Assembly: GCF_043235035.1 (NCBI RefSeq)
Contig: NZ_JAZAQF010000086.1
Location: forward strand, 1 to 64,000
Reading direction: 5' to 3'
DNA length: 64,000 nt
Source of the DNA: CACIAM-69d sp001698445
GTDB taxonomy: Bacteria > Cyanobacteriota > Cyanobacteriia > CACIAM-69d
Part shown: piece by piece, positions 7,865 to 15,492 of the stretch
Layout of the letters: each line of letters starts with the position of its first letter
Numbering within the stretch: position 1 is the first letter of the stretch
Position numbers and translations under genes: made by a program
The notes under the pieces: generated by a model
What the model was told of the DNA's origin: nothing
The model's database searches: none
Seen by the model: the letters and a program-made list of their open reading frames with translations, nothing else

Positions 7865-7890
7865 GGCTAACGATTCATTCGGCTGCAATG
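7865..7890. other. attC half-site next to fragment C
   Basis: GGCTAAC at 7865-7871 is followed by GATTCATTCGGCTGC. The string TAAC-ATTCATTC strongly recalls the left arm of classical integron attC sites, where TAACAATTCATTCAAGC is common. No matching right arm follows. Instead the phosphoketolase fragment C begins within a few bases. So fragment C has an attC-type core on each side: this half-site and the full site C at 8032-8123. Confidence 0.5.
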
Positions 7891-7892
7891 AT

Positions 7893-8031
7893 CACCTTTC
7901 ACCAGGTTCTCCGCCGTCAGACCGTTGAGGCTCATCAAACGATCGGCTCCAGCATCGCACTCGTGCCACCGGTCACACCCGACAACGTATCACTGCCAGA
8001 GGGGCGATCGAGCGTTGCATCATCCACAGAA
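7893..8031 (-). pseudogene. Fragment (C) of the phosphoketolase-like gene 3' end
   Basis: Minus-strand copy of the end of the gene at 9679-11892, starting inside the final codons (tttcaccaggttctccgcc) and running back to about the Val-Asp-Asp-Ala codons. It carries exactly the same 70-bp deletion junction as fragment A (ctcatcaaacgatcgg, one base different). It therefore descends from the same damaged copy and is not an independent capture of the intact gene. Reading frame is lost. It joins attC-like site C on its upstream side. Confidence 0.8.
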
Positions 8032-8123
8032 AGAGAACGGCAAAATGCAGCGGCGCGGCAGACAACCTTAAACTGAGCACCAGCGGCTTTCGTTCGTCCG
8101 TCCGCTACTATGACGTGTTAGGT
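8032..8123. other. attC-like site C
   Basis: AGAGAAC (8032-8038) and GTTAGGT (8117-8123, a perfect GTTRRRY) bound a 92-bp imperfect inverted repeat. Left arm GGCAAAATGCAGCGGCGCGG pairs in part with the complement of the right arm, ACGTCATAGTAGCGGACGG (shared AGCGG and CGG). A smaller hairpin AGCGG...CCGCT sits near the middle. It lies just downstream of the minus-strand SMEK gene (stop at 8152), the normal place for the attC of a cassette. Confidence 0.55.
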
Positions 8124-8151
8124 TGCGCCAGGAAAGGAGAAGTCCAGCAAG

Positions 8152-9336
8152 CTACCATGATTGCCTGATTTCAAATGTCTTGCCTTGCTTGGTGGCATCC
8201 TCAATCTGCTGAAACACATCGTAAACTCCAATGACTATAGGAGTAAAAACTGCTTCCCTTTCTTTAGAGATACTCTTTAAGATGCAGAGACCAGATAGAG
8301 AATCTGCTATCCCTGTTTCTAACCCAAAATTATGATAAGAGGTGTCTGTCGTCATCCAAGCAAGATTGAGAGGTAAATAAAGCTTTACATCCTCTACTTG
8401 GAGATACAAATGAGGATCTTTTTTGTAAATCCCGTGCATTGTTGGTCTTTCACAGTATTTATCCCAGAATTTGATATTTTTTGCTCTAAAGTCAGTTTGA
8501 AAAAATTCAAAAGCACATCCAATAAAATCTTTAGTTAAATTATTTACGTTTTGTAGATTTAAGACTTTAGGTTGCCAGTATTTTAGCACCTGTACTGTAA
8601 ATGCCATAAGCTCGTGGTAATCGTCATAAGGTAAAGCCCGTATACTACCCAGTTCATCAAGATTCCCTGCCGGAATATCCACAAATTGAAGTCCACTAGC
8701 CGCAGCAATACTGAGAAGTCTGTGAACATTTACATAATGAGTAAGCAGAGGTTGATACTGCCAGGTATGCAGTCTATCAGGATCGCAATTTATGCTGTCT
8801 AACTTCTTAAACGCACGAATTTCTCTTGCTGTTTTAGATATTTCCGTCTCAATGAAATTATGTATTTGCTCCAACTTCTTGATTTCTAAGCATTGAATTT
8901 TCGTGAGTAAGAATTTGAAATCAATGATATTGTTGTTCTCATTAAAATCGAAGTGGTTTTGTGTATCAAATTTCCTATAGCGTTGCTGCCTTCCTTTTAG
9001 GATGAAAACATATAACTGTGAGTATTTTTCATAAAGCTTATAGGTAAGAAATTTATCAATTGTTGTCTTAACTTTCTCCCGATTAGTTGTAGATGTAACT
9101 TGAACTGCAACTTTATTTACAATGTCACCCAAATCAATACCTGCTTGATTTAAATTGACTGAGTTTAGATTTTTAAGCTGAAAATCAAAGACGATATTGA
9201 GCAATTCTTTTACAAAATCTTCTGCAAATATTCCTAAGTCATGCAAATTGGAGGCTGTGCGAAACTCGATAGACTGTTGCAACAATGCTAGGTTGTTACT
9301 GATCTCTTTAAAATAGATTTCTCTAGTCAGTACCAT
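8152..9336 (-). CDS. SMEK-domain protein, nuclease-like
   Basis: Residues 1-140 of this 394-aa protein match the SMEK domain as I know it: start LTREIYFKEISNNLALLQ, then DLGIFAEDFVKELLNIVF, then NLNQAGIDLGD, then KVAVQVTSTTNREKV. The ID...QVTS pattern is that of a PD-(D/E)xK-like nuclease core. SMEK domains occur at the front of proteins linked to anti-phage and other conflict systems. The region from about 170 to 394 is not recognised; it has no membrane segment and contains several aromatic-rich stretches. The gene is clearly AT-rich compared with the phosphoketolase-like gene beside it, and it sits upstream of attC-like site C. I infer, without proof, that it is a defence effector. Confidence 0.65.
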   Translation of the reverse strand: MVLTREIYFKEISNNLALLQQSIEFRTASNLHDLGIFAEDFVKELLNIVFDFQLKNLNSVNLNQAGIDLGDIVNKVAVQVTSTTNREKVKTTIDKFLTYKLYEKYSQLYVFILKGRQQRYRKFDTQNHFDFNENNNIIDFKFLLTKIQCLEIKKLEQIHNFIETEISKTAREIRAFKKLDSINCDPDRLHTWQYQPLLTHYVNVHRLLSIAAASGLQFVDIPAGNLDELGSIRALPYDDYHELMAFTVQVLKYWQPKVLNLQNVNNLTKDFIGCAFEFFQTDFRAKNIKFWDKYCERPTMHGIYKKDPHLYLQVEDVKLYLPLNLAWMTTDTSYHNFGLETGIADSLSGLCILKSISKEREAVFTPIVIGVYDVFQQIEDATKQGKTFEIRQSW

Positions 9337-9601
9337 GTTAGCGAAATCAGTCCTGTTTTAGCTTACTTTTGTCTTCAAATAGTCAGTGCTGCTTCCCTCA
9401 ATAGATTCGCAACACTGAATTATTGAAAGGATTTGCAGTAAATAGCTTAACAATTATCAATCTCGTCCCCGAATAGAAAGTTGGTGGTTCCGTCCTAGCC
9501 AGCAGCCAAGCAGCATAACTATTTATTAGACCGCATGTGCAGGATAACTCCTTCAGCAGAGTGTTATCAAGCAGTTTCAGTCTGACTCCGGTACAGAGGG
9601 C

Positions 9602-9625
9602 ATTATCCCGCAGTTGCGAGATAAT
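9602..9625. repeat. 24-bp palindromic element, copy 2
   Basis: attatcccgcagttgcgaga-taat reads almost the same on both strands (TTATC.CGCA..TGCG.GATAA). It lies 54 bp beyond the stop of the phosphoketolase-like gene, inside the flank that was copied into fragment B (5553-5576). A second perfect 7-bp hairpin, gacgatc-gccctgg-gatcgtc, lies at 9652-9672 just after the stop. Either could end transcription or bind a protein, but neither has a T-run. The rest of 9337-9678 shows no gene. Confidence 0.6.
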
Positions 9626-9678
9626 ACCCCCACTTATAGCACTTCTACCACGACGATCGCCCTGGGATCGTCACAGCC

Positions 9679-11892
9679 CTAGCCCAACAGCGCGATCGCT
9701 CGTTTCACCAGGTTCTCAGCCGTCAGACCGTTGAGGCCCATCAGTTGGCCAGCGGTCGCCGTCGTTTCGCCGCGCTTCCAGGCAAACACATCGCGCGGGG
9801 CCGTGCTACGCAGGACGATCGGCTCCAGCATGGCGCTTGTGCCGCCGGTCACACCCAACAACGCATCACCGCCAAACAGCCGATCGAACGTCGCATCATC
9901 CACAAAGTGAGCATCCGGCTCCGAGCACATCTCCACCGCCACATCGGTCGATCGGTAGAGGCGACGGGGACTGACCACCGCCACGATCCGCGAGCCGATG
10001 CCCTGGGCCGCCAACTGTTCCGCCGCCGTGATCGCCGGGGTCAGCGTCATGTCGCCAATCACCGCCAAGACCACGGTTTTCTCACCGGGCGTTTCTTGCA
10101 GCACAAAACCACCATCCTGCAAAGCTTGGCGCGTTTGCTCAAAGGTCGAGACGATCGGCAGCGGCGACTTGCTGACCGTAATCGTGATCCCCTTGTTCAC
10201 CTGAGCCAGCGCCCACTCATAACAAGCCTGGGTGCTGTTGGCATCGCAGGGGAACAGCGGGAAGATGTTGCCGTTGCGCATCATCGCCGCGAAGTAGTTT
10301 TCGATTTCCGGGCGTTGGTGCGTCCAGCCGTTGCGCCCTTGCTCCAGCGCACCCGCCGTGAACAGGCAGACCGTGGCGGGGGTGGGGCGGCGCAGTTCGG
10401 CCATGGCTTGAGTGACGGTTTGCCAAATCGGCAGCCCGTTGATCGCAAAGGACTCGTAGGAACACCAGAGCGATCGCGCCCCAAACAGCGCTTGACCCAC
10501 CGCCAACCCAGCGCAGGCATCTTCGTTCAGGGGTTCGTAGACCTGACCATCGGGCTGTTGGAAATAGGTGGGGTCAGTGGTCGGGTGAACGATTTTCAGG
10601 CCCACGTTGATGTTGTTGATGCCCGAAGCGGCGTTACCGTCGGCATTGGTGACAATGAAATCCGGGTCGGCCTTGCCCACTTGCACCACCAGATCGCCCA
10701 TGGCCGTGGTCGAAACTTTCTTTTCGCCGGCCGGGAATTCCACCAGGTTCAGCGCGCCCAACTCCGCCAGGGGGCGAACGCTTTCGGTGACGGCCACTTG
10801 GGAGCCGGGGCCACCGCCCGATCGCTCAAAATTCGTCCGCACCAGTTGCCAGGCTTCCGGCGACAGGGCCCGTTCCTTCAGGGCCGCCACAATGTAGTCC
10901 CGTTCCAGGTTGTCGCCGGGATAGAGGTTGTGAGATTGGGCCCCGCGCTTGTGAACACCCGCCCCCTTCAGTTGCTTGATGATCAACACCGTCAGCTTGC
11001 CGCCCAAGGCCAGTTTCGCGGCTTTGTCGGTGGCTTCCAGCACCGCCTGGGCAAACACCAACCGCTGGGCAAAGGAGAACTGGGTGCTATCGACGTAATT
11101 GCCCGGTTGGTTGGCATCGTCAAAGGCCTTGGCATCCAGCAGCACCACTTCTTCAAAGCCATTGCCGCGCCAGTAGGCTTCCATGGCGGCGTTGGATTTG
11201 GTGGAGACCATGCTGTGGTGCTCTTGGCTGTAGCCGTTCCAAATCAGAATCGGCAGGAAGTTGGTGGCCTGCGGATAGGCGGTGTTGAAGTGGCCAAAGC
11301 TGCTCATGATGTAGGGTTCGCCCAGGCCGCCATCCCCGATCGTCACGGGGAAGAGGGTTCCGGGGAACAGCTTTGCGCCGGCCATGGCGAAGTGCTGGCC
11401 CTGGCCGAGGGGGCCGGCGGGTGCGAGCAGGCCGGGAATTTGTCCCGACAGGTGACCCAGCAGCCCGTGGGTTTCCCGGAACCGATCGCGCAGTTGCTGC
11501 ACCGTCGTGATGCCCATGGCTTCGAGCGATCGATCCAAGAACACCTGGGAATAGAAACCGGGCGCGTGGTGGCCCACTTCGGTGGTGAAGTTCTTGTAGC
11601 CCAGCATGATCAGCGCCGCCATCACATCGGCGGCACTGGCATAGCCGCCGGGGTGGCCCGATTCCTTGCTGGCGGTCATTTGCACGGTCAGGTAGCGCAG
11701 GGCATCGGCCGCCAGGAGAGTTTGGAAGGCCGCCGCTCGATCGCTCGGACTGGCGATCGCCCCTGTGGTCGCATCCACGGCTGGCGCAGCACCCAGGGTG
11801 TCAAATTCGGGCCAAGGCGCACCGAAGTATTGAATGCCGTCGCAAAACGCAGGCGTGGTCGTGGGTGCGGGGGTTGTGGCGGTCATGGGCAA
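9679..11892 (-). CDS. Phosphoketolase/transketolase-like thiamine-diphosphate enzyme (short cyanobacterial type)
   Basis: A 737-aa thiamine-diphosphate enzyme. It opens with KESGHPGGYASAADV and HGLLGHLSGQIPGLL (about residues 75-160), then GDGGLGEPYIMSSFGHFN, the GDG...N cofactor motif (about 185-205). The central pyrimidine-binding domain (about 380-560) contains NADGNAASGINN and WCSYESFAING. The C-terminal domain closes the protein. It resembles the shorter (about 720-740 aa) of the two phosphoketolase-type enzymes of cyanobacteria, such as Synechocystis sll0529, which would split xylulose- or fructose-phosphate to acetyl-phosphate. The exact substrate is not certain. Its last roughly 75 codons and 160 bp of flank are the source of the fragments at 712, 4836, 5470 and 7893. 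Confidence 0.85.
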   Translation of the reverse strand: MPMTATTPAPTTTPAFCDGIQYFGAPWPEFDTLGAAPAVDATTGAIASPSDRAAAFQTLLAADALRYLTVQMTASKESGHPGGYASAADVMAALIMLGYKNFTTEVGHHAPGFYSQVFLDRSLEAMGITTVQQLRDRFRETHGLLGHLSGQIPGLLAPAGPLGQGQHFAMAGAKLFPGTLFPVTIGDGGLGEPYIMSSFGHFNTAYPQATNFLPILIWNGYSQEHHSMVSTKSNAAMEAYWRGNGFEEVVLLDAKAFDDANQPGNYVDSTQFSFAQRLVFAQAVLEATDKAAKLALGGKLTVLIIKQLKGAGVHKRGAQSHNLYPGDNLERDYIVAALKERALSPEAWQLVRTNFERSGGGPGSQVAVTESVRPLAELGALNLVEFPAGEKKVSTTAMGDLVVQVGKADPDFIVTNADGNAASGINNINVGLKIVHPTTDPTYFQQPDGQVYEPLNEDACAGLAVGQALFGARSLWCSYESFAINGLPIWQTVTQAMAELRRPTPATVCLFTAGALEQGRNGWTHQRPEIENYFAAMMRNGNIFPLFPCDANSTQACYEWALAQVNKGITITVSKSPLPIVSTFEQTRQALQDGGFVLQETPGEKTVVLAVIGDMTLTPAITAAEQLAAQGIGSRIVAVVSPRRLYRSTDVAVEMCSEPDAHFVDDATFDRLFGGDALLGVTGGTSAMLEPIVLRSTAPRDVFAWKRGETTATAGQLMGLNGLTAENLVKRAIALLG

Positions 11893-12087
11893 TTCACCTA
11901 GTGGTTCGACTCTCTCGACTGTAAGGCCAGTCTTGAGGCGATATTTTACAACCTTGATGTTGCTAAAGTCGCAAGCCGATCAAAACCGGCCCCTTGGCTG
12001 TCTGTGGTGCGGGTGGCCAGTTGGCGGGCAGCGGGCGGCGACCATCGGTCAAACTAGCTGAATAAAAATCAACATGGGTCACTGGTA

Positions 12088-12921
12088 ATGTGGTCTTCCC
12101 AGTTGCGATCGCTGTTAATTGGTGAACTGAGTTGGCAGCGATTGATTCGATCGGTTGTTTTTGTGTATGTGGCGATTACGCTTTATGTCTTCTTTCGGGC
12201 GGATAGCATGATCTTTTTGCCACCGCCGCCGAGCTATGTTGACAGTCCTGAAATTTTGAAAATTCCGGTCAACCCTCGGGAAAAAATTTCAGCCCTTTAT
12301 TTGCCACAGAAAAACGCCCGATCGACCATTCTTTATATTCATGGTAATGCCAGTGACTTGGGGCAAATTCGGCCCTGGCTGTTTCAGTTGCATAACTGGG
12401 GCTATCCGGTGTTTGCCTACGATTATCGTGGTTATGGAACCAGTGACGGCAGCCCCAGCGAGGCCAAGGCCTATGAAGATGCGGAAGCGGCCTATCAATA
12501 TCTCACCCAAACTTTGAAAATTGCGCCGCGCAATCTTCTGGTTTATGGGCAATCGCTCGGGGGTGGATCGGCCACAGAGTTGGCGCGACGGCATCCGGTG
12601 GGAGGCTTAATTTTGGAAAGCACTTTCACCTCTGCTTTTCGGGTGGTGTTGCCGATTGCGATTTTCCCCTTTGATAAGTTCACCAATCACAGTAAGTTGC
12701 CCCAGGTGCGATCGCCCGTTTTAGTCATTCATGGTCAACAGGATCGAACGATTGATTGGTCTCATGGGCAGCAACTCTACGCCGCCGCCCCCGGAATGAA
12801 GCGATCGCTCTGGATCGCTGGTGCCGGCCACAATGATTTGAGTGAAGTGGCGGGCGATCGATTGCGGCAGTCTCTCGCTGAATTTGCCGCCCTAGTCCAG
12901 ACTCAAAACACCGCGCCCTAG
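12088..12921 (+). CDS. Alpha/beta hydrolase, ABHD13/17-like, membrane-anchored
   Basis: A 277-aa protein with an N-terminal membrane anchor (about residues 20-38, RSVVFVYVAITLYVFF) and a serine-hydrolase domain. Motifs in order are the oxyanion strand ILYIHGNASDLGQ (about 81), the nucleophile elbow GQSLGG (Ser about 154), Asp in HGQQDRTIDW (about 218) and His in GAGHNDL (about 247). This is the layout of the BEM46/ABHD13-17 group, which includes thioesterases and lipases. Substrate is unknown. It diverges from the phosphoketolase-like gene, with about 195 bp between them. Confidence 0.85.
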   Translation: MWSSQLRSLLIGELSWQRLIRSVVFVYVAITLYVFFRADSMIFLPPPPSYVDSPEILKIPVNPREKISALYLPQKNARSTILYIHGNASDLGQIRPWLFQLHNWGYPVFAYDYRGYGTSDGSPSEAKAYEDAEAAYQYLTQTLKIAPRNLLVYGQSLGGGSATELARRHPVGGLILESTFTSAFRVVLPIAIFPFDKFTNHSKLPQVRSPVLVIHGQQDRTIDWSHGQQLYAAAPGMKRSLWIAGAGHNDLSEVAGDRLRQSLAEFAALVQTQNTAP

Positions 12922-12976
12922 GCCATCAAGCCTGTTGATAGACTGGGGGAAATTCCCCGATCGAAACTGGTCGCCT

Positions 12977-13522
12977 ATGTTGACCCTGGCGCAATGGACT
13001 GTGGCGGAATATCACCAAATGATCGCGGCGGGCCTGCTGGTCGATCGCCGCGTGGAACTGTTGAACGGGCAAATTATTGAGATGTCACCGGAAGGGCCGG
13101 AGCATACCTATCGCGGCGAAACCCTGGCGGAGTGGCTGCGCGATCGCCTGCGGGGGCGAGCCTATGTGCGGGAAGCGCGACCGATTACCCTAGACCATTC
13201 GGAACCGGAGCCGGATATTGCAGTGGTGCGGGGCGATCGATCCCAATTTGTCCAACGACATCCCGGCGCGGCGGATCTGTTTTGGGTGGTGGAAATTTCC
13301 CGATCGACCCTGACCACAGACCTGACCCACAAGCGGGATCTCTACGCGCGGGTGGGAATTCCGGAATATTGGGTGGTGGATTTGGTAAATCGGCGGGTGG
13401 TGGTGTTTCGGCAACCGGAGGCGGGCCGCTACAGCCAAGAGGAAACGGTGAGCGATCGCCCGATCGCACCGCTGGCCTTCCCGGACTGCGCGATCGACTT
13501 AGCCCAGCTCTTTCAACCGTAG
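12977..13522 (+). CDS. Uma2 family (DUF820) protein, PD-(D/E)xK-like
   Basis: A 181-aa protein of the Uma2 family, greatly expanded in cyanobacteria. The pattern includes EYHQMIAAGLLVDRRVELLN near the start, then PEPDIAVVRGD, FWVVEIS and KRDLYARVGIPEYWVVD. These carry the Asp and Glu residues of the restriction-nuclease-like fold. Real nuclease activity in the family is uncertain. The ATG at 12977 gives the usual N-terminus; an in-frame TTG at 12935 would add 14 residues. It converges on the adenosine-deaminase-like gene. Confidence 0.85.
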   Translation: MLTLAQWTVAEYHQMIAAGLLVDRRVELLNGQIIEMSPEGPEHTYRGETLAEWLRDRLRGRAYVREARPITLDHSEPEPDIAVVRGDRSQFVQRHPGAADLFWVVEISRSTLTTDLTHKRDLYARVGIPEYWVVDLVNRRVVVFRQPEAGRYSQEETVSDRPIAPLAFPDCAIDLAQLFQP

Positions 13523-13530
13523 GAAAACCG

Positions 13531-13558
13531 GGCGTAGGAAAATCGAGAATTTCCTGCG
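13531..13558. terminator. Hairpin between convergent genes
   Basis: gcgtaggaaa-atcgagaa-tttcctgcgc forms a nearly perfect stem between the ends of the Uma2 gene (13522) and the adenosine-deaminase-like gene (13559). With A- and T-rich arms it could stop transcripts from either side. No long T-run is present. Confidence 0.45.
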
Positions 13559-15139
13559 CTATGGGCCGGTGCGAAACGAGGGCAAGGCTTCAAATTGGGC
13601 AAACTCCGATTCAAGTTTCCACTGCACCCGGGCGCGATCGCTCTGGGCCAAAAAGCCCCGACAACCCGCCGAAATGGAAGCAGCGTTGGGCGAATCTTGG
13701 GCACAGGCGGCAGTCACTGCGTCAAAATTTGACGAATTCCAAAGACTGGCTCCCGAGAGGAAACTATATTCCAAACTATTGCGCGCCAACCGTTTGAGAT
13801 CGGCATAGCTCAACTGATAGCGCAGGATCGCCAATCCATACTCGTTGCTCAAATCAATGCGAGCAATGCCCTCATCATCGGAAGCCAACGTCATCGGCAC
13901 ACCGGCCGCGAGATATTCGCGGAAGGGATGTTGGTTGCCAGCCACATTCAAAATCACCTCATTGCTGGTGAGGCAAATTTCGACTAACACCCCCCGTTTG
14001 CGCATTTCTGCCATCAGTTGAAAGGGGTTGTTTTCATAGAGAATGCTCACCCCATGGCCAATGCGACTGGCCTGAGCCACTTCCACCGCTTGATGAATAT
14101 GAAAACGCAGATCATTTGGTGGCACTAAGCCCAGGGTTAATTCCCCCGCATGAAGAGAAATTTTGACTTCCGGAAACTGCGTTTTTAGAAATTGCAACAT
14201 CTGCATTTGTTGCTGGTAGTCGCGCAGGGCCACCGGGTTATCTTCGGGCGCAACTAAGTTGATCCCCACAACGCGGGAATTCGCTTTGGCCAACTCAAAG
14301 GCATAAACAAATTGGGCAAAAACTTCTTCGGGCGCTTTGGTGCGTGTGGTTTGTTGCAAATAGCGCACCGTCACTTCACAGCCCGGTTGAGCCATGGGCG
14401 TATCGCAGCGTAAAGTGCTGGCGACCTGGCGTTCAAGATTCGCCACCTCCTGGCTCCCTCGGGCAACCAGATCCATTAAGCCGCGATCGAGCAGCGCGCG
14501 CCGCATTTGGGCAAAGTCGCCACTCCAGCCCACCGCCCGCCCCAGTTGACGCACTTCAGCGCCTTGAACGGTCATCAACAGTTCTAAATAGAAAATATGC
14601 TGATCAGCAGCGCGATTGGCGACCTCCGCCACCATGTCGTCCTGGCGCGACGGAGCAGAAGAAATCTCCGAAAAGCCGCCAAACGCCTGGAAAAATTGAT
14701 CATGTCCCGATCGATTGGCAAAAGGCAGATTGCGCGTTGACCACAAATTAATCAGGGCATCGTAGGTGTCAGGACGATTGGGCAACTGCGAGGCGGGAAA
14801 ATAGCGGCTGTTTTGGCCACAGGCACTCGGTGGAATCAGGGTCAGGGCCTGGGGATCAATGCAGTAGCCATCGGCGGCGGCCCACTCCAAATAACGCTCC
14901 GCATAAACGGCCCCGCTCAGGTGTGTATGAATGTCGCCTCCTTTCGGCATTCGCTGCACAAAGGCCCGGATCGCAGGGGGACTGGCGCGGTGTTGCTCCA
15001 GCCATTGGCTCACTTGGGCTTCGGCATCACGGCGCGATCGCAGGTTTACGGGAGCTTCTTGGGCGGCAACGCTGGAAACAACCAGGCCAGAACCAAGCAA
15101 CAGTCCCCATAAAACAGCGAAGGAGGAAAGTTTGGGCAT
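13559..15139 (-). CDS. Secreted adenosine deaminase-like hydrolase
   Basis: A 526-aa protein with a cleavable signal peptide (about residues 1-26, LLLGSGLVVSSVAAQ). The metal-dependent deaminase fold shows HxH in GGDIHTHLSGA (about 70), His-Ala-Glu in SLHAGEL (about 327), RIGHG (about 357) and the double Asp in LASDDEG (about 422). These are the zinc ligands and catalytic residues of adenosine/AMP deaminases. It is much longer than the cytosolic bacterial enzyme (about 340 aa) and exported, in this resembling the growth-factor-type (ADGF) deaminases. Role inferred: salvage of nucleosides outside the cytoplasm. Confidence 0.8.
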   Translation of the reverse strand: MPKLSSFAVLWGLLLGSGLVVSSVAAQEAPVNLRSRRDAEAQVSQWLEQHRASPPAIRAFVQRMPKGGDIHTHLSGAVYAERYLEWAAADGYCIDPQALTLIPPSACGQNSRYFPASQLPNRPDTYDALINLWSTRNLPFANRSGHDQFFQAFGGFSEISSAPSRQDDMVAEVANRAADQHIFYLELLMTVQGAEVRQLGRAVGWSGDFAQMRRALLDRGLMDLVARGSQEVANLERQVASTLRCDTPMAQPGCEVTVRYLQQTTRTKAPEEVFAQFVYAFELAKANSRVVGINLVAPEDNPVALRDYQQQMQMLQFLKTQFPEVKISLHAGELTLGLVPPNDLRFHIHQAVEVAQASRIGHGVSILYENNPFQLMAEMRKRGVLVEICLTSNEVILNVAGNQHPFREYLAAGVPMTLASDDEGIARIDLSNEYGLAILRYQLSYADLKRLARNSLEYSFLSGASLWNSSNFDAVTAACAQDSPNAASISAGCRGFLAQSDRARVQWKLESEFAQFEALPSFRTGP

Positions 15140-15492
15140 GGAAAACCGGGGAGCGGTGGGAGAATTTTGGTGAACTGTACCGCCAATTTTTGCTCAATCA
15201 TTCAAGCATATTCAAATTCTAAATAAATTTACATTTTTGTTCTCAATATCTGTCTAAAAATTGGCTAAGGTTTGCAATATCTTTCTGGAAATTATCCATT
15301 GTTTACATCGGTTACCTTGTTAACAAGGGGCTTAAGCTCCTTGTTTCACATGATTTCATGGCGGCAATGTCAAGGTTTTGGGTGATTTGATTAATGGCTT
15401 GAAGCCCTTTTTTTGTTGATTAATGGACTGAGCATTAGATCAGTGTTTGGCTTGATTCAGTGTTTGGCTTGATTTGGCTTTTTAAGCATCCT
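15140..15492. other. Intergenic stretch with one dispersed palindrome
   Basis: No gene is seen in these 353 bases. The AT-rich part upstream of the deaminase-like gene probably holds its promoter. At 15324-15343 lies a copy of the caaggggcttaag-type palindrome, with one changed base, that also occurs at 26917-26936 and 51150-51169. Confidence 0.6.

Noticed and set aside
9745..11901. Long open frame (718 codons) on the + strand opposite the phosphoketolase-like gene
   Set aside because: Its product is rich in Gly, His and Arg with no domain, as expected for the antisense of a GC-rich gene. The minus-strand protein is clearly real.
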